The notes under the pieces: model-generated | Seen by the model: the letters and a program-made list of their open reading frames with translations, nothing else | What the model was told of the DNA's origin: nothing | The model's database searches: none | Part shown: one piece after another, positions 22,098 to 34,123 of the stretch | How positions within the stretch are numbered: the stretch's first letter is position 1 | Layout: every line of letters begins with the position of its first letter | Origin: Nectonema munidae | Lineage: Eukaryota; Nematomorpha; Nectonematoida; Nectonematidae | Direction: 5' to 3' | NCBI GenBank assembly: GCA_030549495.1 | Contig: JAUIRK010000781.1 | Coordinates: 1 to 64,000, forward strand | DNA: 64,000 bases | Translations under genes and position numbers: made by a program

Positions 22098-25020
22098 CCC
22101 TATTTGTGACGGGCTATTTTCATTTCCTCAGTGACGGGGGAGGGGTAGTCGCCCTCCTTTTTTTCTTAAACTATGGAATATTTTAATAAAATCTCGCGTG
22201 AACCCACTAAATAATTGATTGTGAATCTGATGTGTCATTTATTTTTAATGAAAATCAATCAATGCCAAATATATAAACTTGAAAATATATTATTAATTCA
22301 ACATTTTTTGAGTTGATATTGTCTTAATTTATTTAATGGACTAACTTTTGATGATTAATTCACCCAATTTATTTTACCTCTCAGTAAATTAGCTTCCACA
22401 GTTGCGAGCACTTTTTCTCATTATATTAAAATAAACTTATACATACACAGCAAATCGAACATGCACAATTTGATTCTGAAAATACTTTTGTCACTCAAGA
22501 TTTAAATTGCGGTTACTGTTTAACTTTGGTTAATTTGTGGTTGGATATTTTTTCATAATTTTTGTGGCATTTAGCAAATCGACCTTTCTATTTCTCATAA
22601 CATCATTTTTATCAATATATACACATGTAATGAATACTACATTTCAATGTGGTTAAAATGGTTATATATTTACTTATTTCAACACTATATTAACTTATAT
22701 ATTTAAGCACAACCGATAAAATAATTTTCTTTCTTGATATAATAATGATTTGATCCATGCCATAAATAGGAATGGGACCGAATTTCTAATCAAAGCGACC
22801 TGAGATCATGTTAGATAGAAGCCCATAAAATTAAAATGTTTAATTCTCATAAAAGATTTTCAATAAGTCTATAGATGGGTTATTTATATTATTATTATAA
22901 TATATTTAATGATAAATAATAAATTTAGCAATAAAATTTTTATAAAAATTGTAAAATTACATGGTGAAAAATTTTACTGGCTGCTAATCTAATTAAACCG
23001 AGCACATTTAACCTTCCTTGATTTGATTCTTGTTCTTTATTTTATCCTTCCCCTCGTTTAGTAATTAAAGAGGGAGCTTTGAACAATAAATCTCAATCCG
23101 ATCTCTATTGTTTTGCTTACAAATACGCTCTTATCTTCTAGTCTACTTCATTTTCCTATACTTTATATGGTATCTAATTTCTTCCTTACTTCTAAACTGA
23201 TTCTGCCTTGGTAGTTGTACTTTCATCAGAAATTCATTTTGTGCAATCTATGTTCGAAAAACCTTTTCAGAGATTTATTTAGCTCATAATTTTTCTATTG
23301 AAGAGTATCCCTTTGTTGATCCTGTCCTTTTTATCAATATCATGTGTTGTATTTCAGTGGTTATGAACAAATATCACTGAATATTTGCTAACAAATCCTT
23401 TTTCAAAATTCCTGTTCTTGGTGAATCCATTTGTAATCCCTCTTTCTTCAATTACAAAAACTTTTCCACCTCTAAAATATTCACACCGAAGGAAAAACGA
23501 AAAGCTATATCTTTGCATATTGATGTCTAACTGTTTGAAATTTTTTAGATGACTTTTTTAGTCAATTTATGATTAAAATATTAATTAATAAGATAAAGGT
23601 TTAAAGATTTTTACTTCGCAAAGGAGAATCTTTTTTTTCACGGTCAAGACATTTTTTGAGCATAGTCTCTTCACCTATTGGTATCTGTCATAGTTATGGT
23701 AACTCTAAATGTTTGAAAATTTTAGAACACTTTTTTAGTCAATTGATGTTTGAAATATTAACTAAGATAAAGGTTTAAAGATTTTTGATTCATAATCTAG
23801 GAGCTTCTTAACGTTCAAGATATTTTTTGAAAATCTCAATAGTAGATTTTTTCATTGGAAAACGGTATATCTTCCATGTAGACAAGTTACATACTTGTTT
23901 CTTAAAACGATATAGCTCCTGAAAGGATTACTATATGGACGATATAAAAGCACTTTATTAAACGTGTTACTATTTCATTTTTCTTATAATCACTTCTCAT
24001 TTCAATGTCCTTCAGTTCCCTTACTTCTCGCATACTTAAATTTTTGTACTATAAATAAATAACGATTGTGAGAACAAACTTGATAAATGATTTTTTAGAA
24101 AAAAATGATTTTTGTAATTCGATTGATAATTTCACACATTTTTACACTGCAATGACCAAAAAGAAGTACAGAAAAGAAAGAAGTCAAACTTGATGATAAT
24201 TCCACACATTCCTGCACCATAATTGGGAAAACTAAGACCTAAGTCGCGAAATAAAGGGAGCATCGTAATAAAGATTAAGAATAAAAAAGATATTTTATTT
24301 AAAATATGGAAGTATGTTTATGAGATCATTTTCAGGCATACATCACTAATTCTATTTGTAATTTGACACATTTTTTCACAGTAATGGTAAAAAGTTAGCC
24401 AAAAATGGTATCAGCATCGTCAATTTAGTTTAAAAATATTTTACTTAAAATATCAATAAATATTTTTAAAGAAAATTTTAAGGCTAAACTAACATATTTG
24501 ATTGAAATTTTCACATTCTAATAAAATGAAATCAGCATGGAGATCTAGTATAAAAAATATATTTTATTGAGAATATAAATAATATTCTAGGGAATAATTT
24601 TTGCCGTCAACCACAAATATGATTAAAATTTTCACAATCTAATTGGAAAAAATGATTGGAGAAATAAAATCTGTATATTCGATTTATTAAAAAAATATAT
24701 TTTATTTAAAATGTGTACAAATTGACTACGGAAATGAAATCAGCATGATTGATTTAGTATATAAAAATATATATTTTATTTAAAATTTGAATAATATTTT
24801 TAGACACAATTTTCAAGCGAATACCGCAAATTTGATTGACACTTTCATAAATTTTCACACCCTAATAGTGAAAACAAAGTTGAGAAATGAAATCAGCATG
24901 GTCGATTTGGTATAAAAAATTAATTTTATTTAAAATTTTAATTAATGTTTTCGTTAGTAATTTTATCATCAATCAAATTTTTGATTAACATTACTACAAA
25001 GTTGAAATGTTTATTGGAAA
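22098..25020. mobile_element. second TTAA-end element, diverged relative of 2527-5974
   Basis: TTAA at 22094-22097 is followed by CCCTATTTGTGACGGGC, close to the CCCTATTAGTG end of the first element. Next come one diverged unit of array A (about 22225-22270), a middle part matching 3240-3530 and 6090-6400, and array B units at 24120-24990. Homology to the first element fades at about 25020. No right terminal repeat is recognisable, so that end is lost or decayed. No transposase is encoded. Confidence 0.6.
24120..24990. repeat. tandem array B, second locus, about five or six diverged units
   Basis: Blocks such as GAAATGAAATCAGCATGGTC, TATTTTATTTAAAATTTGAA and ACCGCAAATTTGATTGACAC recur with spacing near 130-150 bp. 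They match the unit of the 4080-5580 array. Units are more diverged from each other than at the first locus, suggesting an older or less homogenised array. Confidence 0.8.
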
Positions 25021-26230
25021 AATATGTATATATATCTTTTGTGGGAGAAATATATGTTTAAAATAAACTTCAATGCCTTCAATATATGCATGTTAAAAAC
25101 AGAAATAAATGGTTTAATTCGAAAAGAAAACTCATTTTAACTGCCTTTACTGGAATCTTAATTTTGAGACATTAATTCTGAATCTTTGAAGCGTTTCTTA
25201 ATGATTAGTTTAAGATGTATACAATATACTGTTTACCTATTTATTTTTTCATTCATGGGAGAACTTTAAAAATTCAGCAAGCAAGTAGAGTCATCAGAAC
25301 ACTGATAACAGCACCAACCTCGTAAAAATTGAATACAAAAATTCCTTTCTTATTGACATATTTGGTTAAATCAATTAAGTCAGGTTAACTATTAAAAATT
25401 TTTTTTTTAATATTGGTATTGTAAAGTATTATCAATTTGATGCAATTAAAATAAAAAAAAGCATAGAAGATTTTAAAAATCTGCGAAATATCTTTCCTCT
25501 ACAGAATAGCTTGATACTGAAGACTAGCAATTCAAAAATTTCCAACATGTGCAATATCAAATTTATTTTTAGCGATTAATCAAAAGGGTTGGCACGTATG
25601 CTATTTATCCATTGGAAAAATCATATCTATGTAGAGCGTAAGCCCCTACTTTTCTTACTTATACTAATGAAAAAGCACTTAAAACTATATTTGGTATTCC
25701 ATTAGGCAAAAATACTGCTCAATAAAGAGATGTCTGAAAGTATAGAAAGAAAGTTATGGAAGAATTATAAAATCCAATTTTCTGAAATAAAGTCAAAATT
25801 TTATTAACAAATTTAATCATAAGTTATTATTGTAGTTAAAAGAAAATATTGAATATTTGAAACTCAGGCTAACGAATATCCATCCTGAAATAAACTAAAT
25901 TGCGAAAAAAAAAACATCAAGAACAAGTTGGGAGAAGTTATTAAATATTTTTGATTTTCATTATAAAATAAAGCCATAATAAATTTGTGTTTTTAAAATA
26001 ATCTTTAGATAATCATTATTCTTTCAAAATTGGACGATAATAAACGAAAAGAATTCACGATTATATATTTAGGGTAACAAAAAAAATATTGGCAAACATA
26101 TTTTCAAATACAGATTTATCAAAGCGTTTTACAAATGTGCTTCACTTAACTCAATATCACTACCTTAATTTCGCACAAGATTTGTGACGTTTTCCCGCGT
26201 TAAATTTTTGAATAGAAGTCAATAAAGATA
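25021..26230. other. intergenic
   Basis: AT-rich DNA with no frame, repeat or transposon end that I can support. It is the likely region downstream of the polyadenylation site of the minus-strand gene. Confidence 0.55.
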
Positions 26231-26235
26231 TAAGC

Positions 26236-26245
26236 TTTATTTATT
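26236..26245 (-). promoter_or_regulatory. polyadenylation signal of the minus-strand gene
   Basis: On the minus strand the sequence is AATAAATAAA, two overlapping AATAAA hexamers, 7-17 nt past the stop codon at 26253-26255. Position and match are both as expected for a 3' end. Confidence 0.7.
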
Positions 26246-26252
26246 AAAAACG

Positions 26253-26413
26253 TTAGAGTTTGATGCAATCTTTAAAGAAACATTTTTTGAACTCAGGTAT
26301 TTGCCTTCCAAAAGCAATCACAGGCAACTTTTCCATAATTTTTATTCCAGCTATCGCATTTTGATCTCTGCACAGCGTTAAATCTTGCTCAACATGCTCT
26401 TTAGTTCCTAAAC
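26253..26413 (-). CDS. terminal exon of the unrecognised gene
   Basis: It begins with two bases completing a Gly codon split with the previous exon, then encodes LGTKEHVEQDLTLCRDQNAI and on to FKKCFFKDCIKL and TAA. It is 161 nt long. Balanced amino-acid use, unlike the surrounding AT-driven frames, argues that it is real. Confidence 0.7.
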
Positions 26414-29400
26414 CTTCATATGTGATTAATGAAATAAATATAGTAAATACAACAAAACTGTATCCCGAATAATGCCGATTTCTGATTATGTCGGTTTTTT
26501 GTTTAGTTTCAGTTTTTAATATATGTACCAGAGGTGGGAAATAGGAGTAGGAGAGCCTAACATTTTGGAAGAAATCCAGCGTCGCTAAAAAACGCTTTTA
26601 TCTAAAACATTAGTAATATAATGTATTAGGTGCACATTACACACTGTTATAATAACAATAAAAATGTAATTTTAAATAAACTAATGAATGAATTCGTTTC
26701 TATACGTTAGTGTGAGAAATCTATTCAGTTATAATAATCACAGATAATGTTATCAGCCGTTTTGTGTTATCTAAATTTTTATGAGCAAAAATGGCCTACT
26801 AAATGCTGTAAGAAACATCCGGTTATTATAGTTTAGCATTATGAAATTATTATGTAAATAAACTTGTGAATAAATATTTAAGATTTGTTGAATTTAAAAA
26901 TGAATAATTTTTTTAAATTTTATTTTCCATTTTTTATCAGAATAAATTTATCTCTTTCAGAAAAACACAATTTCAGATTGTTATGATAATGTATCTAAAA
27001 TAACCCTAGGCAGTGCTGTTGTGTAATTAAATATGTTAAACTTCTAATAAATATAACGACTATTGCATCTTCAGAAGAAAAAGAGCCAAATGCGATAACA
27101 GAATAAAAAATTTTAAGAGTAAGTCCAACCAATCCCCAAATGGAAGACTTTTAAAGGCATGCTTATGAACAGTTCATTTTGGGAGTACACATTGAAAGCA
27201 AAAGACATACAATATTCGACGAGTATTTCATTCAAAAGTACAATGTCTGATTAAAAAAAGACGTTTTTAATTTCTAGATTATGCAAATAAGGTATTTATA
27301 AAATTTCATATTCTGGTAGAAATTGTGTCATACCCCTACCTAAGCTCCTGAGGGAAAGAATTGTATAGATTAAAGCTTTTTGGAAAACCGGAGTTTGAGT
27401 TGAGCGTAAATTATTTTAAATTAAGATGCTAGTTAAAATGTAATTTCAGAGATTAATTCCATCGATCCTTTGAAATAGGAAATCATTTTATTTGCACTTT
27501 TTTAAATTAAGCGAAATATATTTTTGACTAACCCTTTGAGTCCAGAATTTTTACGTCTAATTGCCTGTTTTATTTTTCAACCGAATCATTTAAATTTAAG
27601 GCATATGAATTTTATTTCTTGGGAGATTGTGTCCCACTGCTCCTCAAAGGGTTAAGATTTGGATTTATAAAAAAATTAAATAACAAAACAGTCAAAAGGA
27701 AAAAAATTTTAATTATTATCAACTACTTTTTAATCTGTTTCCACCTAATAAAAAAAGTAAAATAGCTTGAAATAAACAATAAATAGAGCAAATATTTCAG
27801 AAAAATTTCTCTCCTAATTTTAAAATATGTATTATTTTTAAGTGCTTTCTCCCACTTCTTAATCTTACTTGGTTTGGAGTGTTTAGATCGAGTTGAGTAC
27901 AAAATTAAAAAGGGTAGTTATTTATACTTTAAAAAAATGAACAAAAAAGTTCATCTACCCAATCTTCAGTATCCAATTCTAGATAACCTTATTTTTTAAA
28001 TAAATATGCAGGCACATCGATAAGGAAGGGGGTAACCTCCGTTTGGCCTGCTGAATCACAGAAAAAAAAGACCAGCCAATTTCTCAAATAAAATTTCCTG
28101 ATTTTTCCATGAGTTTGACGACTGTTTGTCAAAATTCCCTGACGTAAATTCCTCCACAATAACTGATATTTCAGTTAAATTTTTTATATACCAAAACCAT
28201 TCTGAATTTATATATTTCACCTAATTATTGATATGCGTGGTCTAGTATAAGTTACGTTTATTTAATTTCCTAAGTAAGTTAGCAAAAGAACTACAAAGTA
28301 GCTACAAGCAAATAGTATTTTAAAACTGCTAATAAACTATCTGACGAATGTCTAATAGGAACAAAAACAAGTTCAGACGATTACTGTATTTTTTGCCTCC
28401 TTGCGCTTCAAGATTCCTTTTCATCGATGTTTTGTATAGAACTTGAAAAAAACTGCATGCTCAATGGTGTAGTATCATAAAATCAAATCGATGTCTTTTG
28501 TTTTAAAAACATCATCAGCACTTTGAGTCTAAGTGTTAACAATGTTTTTAAACAAAAAAAGGTTTCGTTTGTATTTTATAATACATTGATTTTTCTACAT
28601 ATTTTAAATGTCAGTTCTCATAAGAATCTTTCAAAATTAATAAGTAATATAGTAAATGTAAATATGAACAAATTCATAATAGCAATATGAAATAATGCCA
28701 CTTTATTTGTACAAATTCTGTATCTTATCAAATGTCAATTTTTACAAAATTCATTTCTTGCTTCTTTAAATTTTAATCGTTTTATTAAGGAATAGCTATC
28801 AGTGCAGCAGTTCTTTTTCTTTTCATTGCTATACGTTCTTTTATGGATTGCTTTTCTTTGTATTTTTTAGACATTATTAGCTACAAAAGTCTGGTTGTCC
28901 TGTGTATGTTATCATTAGCAATAACGTTAACTTGACGTTAAGCGATAAATGGCGATTCTCTTAAATTTTCAATTATAATATCACCATTGATTGAAAAGAC
29001 ACTTTAAACACCTGCATTACCATGTGTTAAGGTTAAAATGATTTGACAAACTTCAAAATTCACTAAACTCACTAAGTGTTTCAGTGATCTTATAGAAGAA
29101 AACCTTTTCTAAATGGTTAAGTACTATATACAAAACTTAACTGTCATTTAGTTACAACGAATTTAATGAAGCTATTATTCCTGCCTAATTCATACTTATC
29201 AACAAATCATCAGATACACAGAAAAACTATATTGGTTATAGAAAACAAAAGACCTGATGAAAAGGTAAATATCAAAAAAAATTAGGAAAATTATGGATAG
29301 CATCAACGTATATTCTATAAATTTCTCTAACGATTGCCAGAATTCTCTGAGCATATGTCCATTCCCTTATTTCTAAGTTGGCTGGGAACCCTGATTAAAT

Positions 29401-32400
29401 ACTTTAATATAAATCTATCTTAAAATCAATTAAAAGTCTGCGCCATCTAAAAAAATCTAAAATTGAAGGGATTAAGCGAAATATTCTTCTACTACAAGAA
29501 AGTAGTGTTTAACTTTAATTATTGTTATGAGCACACTTTACCTTTGCCTTCCGAATTAGAATGTCTCCAATCTCGATCGAACGCATTCCTTTCTTTCTCG
29601 ATTATTTCTAGTCTGTGGTGCAATTTGTGATACACTTCATCCGACATGTCGAAAATGCGAGCGTCTTTTCTAGGAGAAGGGTTGGTCTTCTTCGAAATAC
29701 TCCATAAGTCATCTGTCAATATAGATGGAGTTGAAAAAGCACCGTGTATTGCCTCCTTTCGAGCTTCACTTCTAACATCAAACTTTTTATACGGATGAAA
29801 AGTGTAAACTTTATTCAATGCTTTTCTCTTAGAAATAAAAAAACAGAAGGAATCAGCGAGAAAATTAAAAATAATTAATTTGGAGATATAAAATTCTGAA
29901 TATTCTTTTTTATAAAAAAAATAGTGAAAAATTGTATTCTGATTTTGAATCTAAATAAAAGATAAATTAAATTTTTTATACAATTATTTCCAAATTTTGA
30001 AATATATATTTATGAATTTTACACAATTAAATCAGTGAACTGGAAAAGGAGATTTTCGAATGGTAAGCCAAATCTAATAGTGATTTATATGAGTGGCCTC
30101 TATCTGTACTTGGTGTTGTTGTTGGCCTCTAGATTACACTTTCTGATTAGCCAGTTAAATAGTATTTTTTATTTAAGACTGAGTAAGTATTTCCTATTCA
30201 AGGGGGGGGGGGGGGGGGGGTGTAAAATTTTCGTTAAACTTCCGCAGCAGCAGCGAAAAGTTTAAATTCAACCAACCTACATAAAAGTCACCGTCAAGTT
30301 TAGCAAGGAAGGCTTCAGGTGTAGGCCGTTAAATATGGCTTTACAGTTTTTAGATCCAAGATTGAGGCTAATGGTATGTATTTTAATCTAAATTGTGAAC
30401 TTTTGTTCTTTTCCATACTTTTGTGTCAGGCAAAAATCTATATTAATATAAATTAAAAATATATATATTAAATATATATTAAAAATCTAAATATTATAAA
30501 AGCTATTTTAGTTATAGAATTAAATTATAAATATCTTAGAAAAAGTTTGTATATTTATAAAAAAAATTAGGGTTTGAAAAGCGGTAAAAAATTCTGTCTG
30601 TGGAGTCTAAAATATTATTGTCCGAATACCTTCTTTCAAAAGGAAATGTTTGCAATTATTAGTGATGTAGCGACACCATAATTTCTACCGATACCAATTC
30701 TAAACCTTAAAGAAAAAAGATCCAAATATTCCAATACTCAATCCATCTGAAAAAGCCTTTACACACAGGCACATTTTTACATTGGACTGAACCACCATAT
30801 TTATCTTTGAATTGCTATTCTCATTTTTTTCGATGAAATGCCCGCACGAATTATATAGAGCAGTGGTTCTTAACCTTTTAATTACCGTATCTTCCCTATG
30901 AATCTGCTCTTTTTCTACGCCACCTTGCATCCCAGATATTAAATAAAACCAAATATTTTTTAGTGTTTTTATTGAAAATGATTTGATCACATTTTATAAA
31001 GTCATAGTTTTAAATATAATCACAATATAAAAAGGAAAAAGTATTCATTTGTTCGCGGAAGGTTCTTAAGAAAAAACATTCTTATTCAATAGGAATTCGT
31101 CACTTTATTAGTGGGATACTTGACACTGCTTAGCTACAAGATCTTCAGTGTCTGCTTCAATGTCAAAAAGAGCACAACGTAATTCACTCTCAACGTTCAG
31201 ACTGTTTCTGCACTTTGTCTTGATAGCAACGAGTGTGGAAATTGCAGCTTCAGAAAGATACGTGGATCCAAACGTTACTAAAATCCGAAGAGCCTTATAT
31301 GAAATCACAGGGTAAACAGAAATGTACTTGATACAAAATGCTTCAAATCCAGTTCTTTAAAATCTCCTTTAGCTATAAAGGAGATTTTACCCCAGGAATC
31401 TCATCCTGTATTTTATTCAAAACATCTGTCACTTCACATTAAAATGCGTCCCTAATAAAATTCTGGGCTTCGTAATTGTTATCCTTTAACAATGTTGACA
31501 GCCACATTCAAGATATTTTTAATTTCAGTAGGCAATGTTTTGCATACTAAGCATTCACTATGAAGTAAACAGTGAGTACCAATAACCGATTAATTTTTTT
31601 CTTTTACCCTAGCAATGAATCCGGACTGCATACCAAGCATCGCTGGAGTTTCATCTGTACACACCCTAACTGTAAATTTTATAAAAGTTGGTTTTCCTCA
31701 AGGAAGTTTGATACAAATAGAAAAATAGCTGCCGCTGTTGTACAACTATCCATAGAATGACAGAACAATATTTCTTCTTTCATACACTTGCTTGACACAA
31801 AATGAGCATATACCAGTAGTTAATAAGATTGGGCAAGGATGAAAAAAAAGGAGAATCTCTTACTCAGTCGAGAATTTGATTTTTTATTGTCTTGAAACAG
31901 TTCATCGGATCGCTTTATAGTGAAATATGAGAAAGCTTGTTTGAACACTTCTTTCCTCTGATGCACGAAGTAAACTTCGTTTTATTAGAGCTTCCCTTCT
32001 TTTGCTCCTTGTAATCAACATAGTCTCATAGGAAGCTTCAACAACCTTTGAAGTTTGTTTTCGAAATGTACCATTACCGTCTAACGTGGCTTGCTTCAAG
32101 GAATGCCCCTTTTCAAAAAATGCCATTAGCTTGTCTGCAATAGCAGAATGCGTTGTCCTCAAGTGGTGCTCTGCGCTTGAAGGTCGCATTGCATCATTGC
32201 TTAGAATTTTCTAGCATATCACACATTGGGGACTTCTGCGTCACTTTTTTGGAGATACGAATCAAAATGGAATATATTCGCTAAATTAATTCCTTTTCTT
32301 TGAACCTATTTTAAAAGTGGACAAAACAAATATGTGAATAAAAATAGGGCATGTGTAAGTAATAATGAAGCAGAAGTTAAAACGCTTGGACAAAAAAGTT

Positions 32401-34108
32401 CTGAAAAAATATTAAAACAAAAGTAGGTAAAAATTAAATTTAGAAAAAATTTATATTAAAAATTTGTCAAATAACATTGTTTTTATTTTTATAAAAATAC
32501 AAAAAAATCCTTAAAAATATCATTTAAGAAATTTCAGCCTCATCTCAAGGTTCTTGAACCCCTTTGAGAATTAATGACCATTATGTCAAGAATAACTGAT
32601 ATAGGTTATGAGCTGTGCTGCTAAGATGTTTCTGTTAAATGCAATTAACTATCATAAGTATTTGGTTCAAAACTCTCACCACTGCAAATCATATTGCTTG
32701 CTATCTCCATGGACGTGATTGAAAAAGATGATCCCAATAGGTCATATACGATTTCAACGAGTCAAATTATAGGGGTCTTAATATACTACTGGTATATTAC
32801 GTTCGTATATATTATTCTTTTGTTAAGAATTAGGCATTTCCTAACATAAAATCCTTTTCAAATGCGTGTGACATAATGAGTAAAAAGAACGATATACAAA
32901 TTAAAAATATAAGAGCTCCTCTCAAAAATTGGCACACTGAAAAATCAATCGAAGCCGATTAAAAAAATAAGTAGATGCCGATTCATCGCTACATCACCGA
33001 CAAGCATACATATTATGAAATTAATAGGTACATTTCTTGTTTTAAAGCACAGTCACTAATGATCTAATGTGTCTGAGAGGATCCTTCAGTTTAATACGTT
33101 GCACAAAAATGTTTTATTACTACACTCTTTCAGCACTAGACTTAGAATTCCTTATTATTTCAATTCTAAGATTTCTATCTCCGGCTCCATGCCACCAAAA
33201 TTTCACGACGGGATTTTAAAGATATAGGAGTTGGAGTCAATATCTATTAAAATTTAGCAGTCAGAGTCGGATTTTTTGAGTATTAAAAAAATAATTTTTT
33301 AGGTACTGTATATCCTGGTTAATAGGTAGACTCTTTCCCAAATTTAAGAAAAAAATGTTAAAATTTAATATAGTCGATCGTATAAGTCGACCCAGTTTTA
33401 AAAAAGTAAGTTATGCTGTAAATTATCAAAAAATAATTTTCAAACCAAATTCAACTTTGTATACATAAGACAAAAATAAATTTATTTACAAAAAATGGTG
33501 TTGAGAATTCAAATTTTGAATTTAGTCAATATAACTTTCTATTTTGTGTTAGGTGCATACGTCGAGGGTTATTTTTAAGGACAAAATTAAAGTGTTAAAA
33601 GATCGACGCATACACCTGCATTAAACAATGAAAAAAGGTTGTAAGCATGTGAAGTTGGCCTTCTTTAGTCGAAATCGGAAGTGAAGAGTTGGCGTTGAAT
33701 TTATTAAGTTTTTAAGTATACGGGATTTTTTGTGCTTGAAGTCGGACTCTGAATTGGATATTTTCCCTCAGACTCAACAAACCTGCTTCTGACCGAAATA
33801 AATCTTTTGAACAATAATTCTAAATCTTTCGAAATGTATTTTCTAGAAAGAATACCTCGTTATGTTTCTCAAAAATAAAAAGACACAAAATATAGAATTT
33901 AATACTTTATGAGTAAAAACATAAACACTTCAAAATATTAATTCCAAATTACCTCTGAGAGCTTTGGATTATTACATGAAGTTTTTTCTTTTGTCTTAAG
34001 TAACCGTTTAGAAGCGATTAATTTTTCAACATTTAGAATATGGTTTTCAAAACTTTTAGCATCCAAATTTAAAGAAGACTTTTCCTCATTACCTTTCTTC
34101 GTTTTCAT
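26253..34108 (-). CDS. unrecognised spliced gene, three coding exons, about 200 aa
   Basis: Exons: 34123-33953 (ATG at 34108-34106), 29827-29542 and 26413-26253. Splice sites are TTTATTTCTAAG before exon 2, TATGAAG before exon 3, and donors GTAATT and GTAAAG. Phases agree (0/0, then 1/1), giving 603 nt with the stop. The protein is basic and Lys/Arg-rich at the N-terminus (MKTKKGNEEKSS). A distinctive middle follows (KVYTFHPYKKFDVRSEARKE, DDLWSISKKTNPSPRKDARI), then a probable helical stretch (YHKLHHRLEIIEKERNAFDR), and an end in GRQIPEFKKCFFKDCIKL. No signal peptide or membrane segment is seen. I do not recognise the family and assign no function. Five codons are open upstream of the ATG in exon 1, so a further 5' exon may exist. 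The introns hold transposon relics. Confidence 0.68.
26414..29541 (-). other. intron 2 of the unrecognised gene
   Basis: A 3.1-kb stretch between two phase-compatible exons. It holds a small TTAA-type MITE (27530-27657) and otherwise AT-rich DNA with no convincing further exon. Confidence 0.55.
27530..27657. mobile_element. small piggyBac-type MITE
   Basis: The left end, AACCCTTTGAG after CT (decayed TTAA), mirrors the right end CTCAAAGGGTTAA. The element is about 125 bp with inverted ends and TTAA preserved on the right. No frame is present. Confidence 0.6.
29542..29827 (-). CDS. second coding exon of the unrecognised gene
   Basis: 286 nt, starting AGA AAA GCA TTG after the acceptor TTTATTTCTAAG and ending AAA G before GTAAAG. 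It encodes RKALNKVYTF through RDWRHSNSEGK. This is the longest and best-composed exon, rich in charged residues, with a likely short coiled coil around LEIIEKERNAF. Confidence 0.75.
30202..30220. repeat. homopolymer of 19 G
   Basis: An uninterrupted run of 19 G in otherwise AT-rich DNA. No terminal inverted repeat is obvious beside it, unlike the other G/C runs in the window. Confidence 0.95.
30853..32570 (-). pseudogene. hAT element with ZBED5/GTF2IRD2-like transposase, decayed
   Basis: Minus-strand fragments follow the order of a ZBED5-type hAT transposase. First, SSAEHHLRTTHS...KLMAFFE with LEASYET-like sequence at 32189-31902. Then ETPAMLGMQSGFIARVKEK and THCLLHSECLVCKTLPTEIK at about 31680-31500. 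Last, the C-terminal SYKALRILVTFGSTYLSEAA with AIKTKCRNSLNVESELRCAL at 31308-31108. Several stops and frame changes separate them. The ends resemble hAT termini: CAGTGGTTCTTAACCT at 30853 and, inverted, CAAAGGGGTTCAAGAACC near 32570. No clean 8-bp duplication was confirmed. It is an old relic in an intron. Confidence 0.82.
33303..33620. mobile_element. decayed pogo-type MITE
   Basis: The left end, TACTGTATATCCTGGTTAAT with AGGTAGAC, and the right-side phrase GATCGACGCATACACCTGCA resemble the TACCGTATATT..GTGTATAGGTCGAC ends of the 48832-49816 pogo element. An internal GTCGATCGTATAAGTCGACC fits the same family. The edges are approximate. Confidence 0.4.
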
Positions 34109-34123
34109 AACTTTTCTATAAAC
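33953..34123 (-). CDS. first visible exon of the unrecognised gene
   Basis: 171 nt between the acceptor ATTGTGTTTAG and the donor GTAATT, open throughout (VYRKV before the first Met at 34108). The coding start could be that Met (MKTKKGNEEKSS), with the upstream codons untranslated, or the frame could continue from an earlier exon. It is Lys-rich, with KSFENHILNVEKLIASKRLL possibly helical. Confidence 0.6.

Larger units (their letters stand above)
29828..33952 (-). other. intron 1 of the unrecognised gene
   Basis: 4.1 kb. It contains a 19-G run (30202-30220), a decayed ZBED5-like hAT element (30853-32570) and, at 33180-33800, decayed repeats: a GGAGTTGGAGTC/GAAGTCGGACTC type and pogo-like ends near 33303 and 33620. 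No additional exon was found. Confidence 0.55.

Noticed and set aside
28785-28874. A 29-codon Lys/Arg-rich minus-strand frame (MSKKYKEKQSIKERIA...) followed by AATAAA, inside intron 2 of the unrecognised gene
   Set aside because: Too short. Its acceptor phase does not fit the upstream exon, and there is no independent support. It could be an alternative terminal exon only if another exon precedes it.
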